From positions 1-7,410 of the forward strand of contig JAQSYB010000094.1 in the NCBI GenBank assembly GCA_029256365.1: a stretch of 7,410 bases of DNA, in the 5' to 3' direction. This document shows positions 6,520 to 7,410 of the stretch, piece after piece. Each line of letters starts with the position of its first letter. Within the stretch, counting starts at the first letter, position 1. The notes beneath the pieces are model-generated. The model ran no database searches. It worked only from the letters and a program-made list of their open reading frames with translations, and was not told the DNA's origin. The stretch comes from Clostridia bacterium (GTDB taxonomy: Bacteria; Bacillota; Clostridia; Lutisporales; Lutisporaceae). The translations under genes were made by a program, and so were the position numbers.

Positions 6520-7368
6520 TTGCTATCTATAAAAGTTTTTGAGAGAGTTATCATAGTACTGGTCATTGTCTTTGTATTAGGTATTGCAGCGATGAATCTA
6601 TACAGTTTAAATGCACCCTTTGAGGGTGAAGGTCTTATTGATATCGGAGAATACTCATTGTTTATAAAATCAGAGGGGAGCGGGACACCTGCAGTGATTT
6701 TTGAGTCTGAAACAGGGGAGTCCTCAAGCTTTTGGAGTCAAGTAGCAGAGGAAGTACAAAAGCATACTAGAACGGTTTCGTATGATCGTGCAGGAATCGG
6801 AAAAAGCGATAAAAGTCCATACAATAGAACCAGCGAGCAGAAGGCCATAGAGCTGCATTCCTTGTTAAATAAGGCAAAAATAAAGCCGCCCTATATTCTA
6901 GTTGGAAGTGAATATGGAGTCCATCATATCAGAATGTTTGCAGCCAAATATCCCACTGAAGTAGCAGGTATTATCATGGTAGATCCCAGAACGGATAAAT
7001 TAAGAGAATTGGTATTGAGTACCTTGCATGATGATGAGAAGAAGAAATTTGATATCTTAATGAAGCAAGAACATGAAAAGTCCGCAAAAAAAATGCAGGA
7101 TGGAAGCTATGAAGAGTTTCTGGCTAGCAATCAACAGGTTGTTGACCATCAGGCAAGCTTAAAGAACATACCTCTAACTGCAATGATTTCAGGCTTTAAT
7201 AGTGTAGATCATTTAATATTGGAGATTGTTGAGGACCAGGTAAAGCTGGCTGAGCTGTCAGAAAAGAGCAAGGTTGTAAAAATTCCTAGTATCAACACTT
7301 ACAGAGCATTTGGCGAAACGGAATTAATCGTTCAAGAAATTATAGAAATGATAAATAAGGTAAAGTAA
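6520..7368 (+). CDS. Membrane-anchored alpha/beta-hydrolase-fold protein with degenerate catalytic residues
   Basis: The 282-residue protein begins with one hydrophobic helix (about 10-30) and no lipobox, suggesting a membrane anchor or uncleaved signal with the domain outside the cell. The body reads as an alpha/beta hydrolase: strand AVIFESETG (58-66), YDRAGIGKSD (88-97, a highly recognisable family motif), the nucleophile-elbow region ILVGSEYGV (126-134), MVDPR (153-157), then helix-rich cap sequence. In relatives the elbow is G-x-S-x-G, usually VGHSYGG; here it is G129-S-E-Y-G133, putting Glu131 at the nucleophile position. The C-terminal stretch that normally has S-G-H-Y reads PSINTYRAFGETELI (256-270), with no His after residue 231. 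The fold is therefore supported but ordinary Ser-His-Asp chemistry is doubtful; the substrate is unknown. The TTG start is chosen for the upstream GGGGGTGA (6506-6513); the next in-frame ATG is codon 25, inside the hydrophobic helix. Confidence 0.82.
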   Translation: MLSIKVFERVIIVLVIVFVLGIAAMNLYSLNAPFEGEGLIDIGEYSLFIKSEGSGTPAVIFESETGESSSFWSQVAEEVQKHTRTVSYDRAGIGKSDKSPYNRTSEQKAIELHSLLNKAKIKPPYILVGSEYGVHHIRMFAAKYPTEVAGIIMVDPRTDKLRELVLSTLHDDEKKKFDILMKQEHEKSAKKMQDGSYEEFLASNQQVVDHQASLKNIPLTAMISGFNSVDHLILEIVEDQVKLAELSEKSKVVKIPSINTYRAFGETELIVQEIIEMINKVK

Positions 7369-7369
7369 G

Positions 7370-7394
7370 AAGAGGTGCATTGCACCTCTTTTTT
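7370..7394 (+). terminator. Intrinsic terminator after the hydrolase-fold gene
   Basis: AGAGGTGCA (7371-7379) and TGCACCTCT (7381-7389) are perfect inverted repeats around one T; in RNA the loop would take the central three to five bases, leaving about 7-8 paired bases. A run of six Ts (7389-7394) follows. It starts 2-3 bases after the stop codon. The last 16 bases of the window show nothing further. Confidence 0.88.
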
Positions 7395-7410
7395 ATGGTT
7401 TCAATATGAC

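Overview
The window is AT-rich, tightly packed DNA from a low-GC Firmicute, most likely of the class Clostridia. The evidence is a T-box riboswitch ahead of a valyl-tRNA synthetase gene, strong GGAGG-type ribosome binding sites, GTG and TTG starts beside ATG, consensus sigma-A-like promoters, and the valS/folC neighbourhood known from Bacillus subtilis and many clostridia. I cannot name a genus from the sequence.

Layout. Positions 1-854 (minus strand) hold the N-terminal part of a lipoprotein that looks like the substrate-binding component of an SsuA/TauA/NMT1-type ABC transporter; its C-terminus lies beyond the left edge. A 222-base divergent intergenic region separates it from 1077-1616 (plus), a small integral membrane CDP-alcohol phosphatidyltransferase of the PgsA/Cls type. 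From 1619 there is a consensus promoter, then a T-box leader (about 1653-1900) with its intrinsic terminator, then valS (2031-4685). valS is followed by a small three-helix membrane protein of unknown function (4743-5033) and folC (5076-6365), which closes with an intrinsic terminator. An independent unit at 6435-7394 has one or two promoter candidates, a membrane-anchored alpha/beta-hydrolase-fold protein (6520-7368) and a strong terminator.

How the genes work together. valS, the small membrane gene and folC appear to form one transcription unit that starts at the T-box promoter. Uncharged tRNA-Val should therefore raise ValRS and, unless the hairpin after valS stops transcription, the two downstream genes as well. 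The phosphatidyltransferase gene has no terminator of its own, so its transcript may also run into the T-box. The substrate-binding protein and the hydrolase-fold protein are separate units with no visible functional link to the middle operon.

Most of the window is ordinary housekeeping content. The most unusual item is the hydrolase-fold protein: its nucleophile elbow reads G-S-E-Y-G, with Glu where the catalytic Ser is expected, and no His is present near the C-terminus. This suggests a membrane-tethered pseudoenzyme or changed chemistry. No mobile element, CRISPR array, rRNA or tRNA gene was seen.
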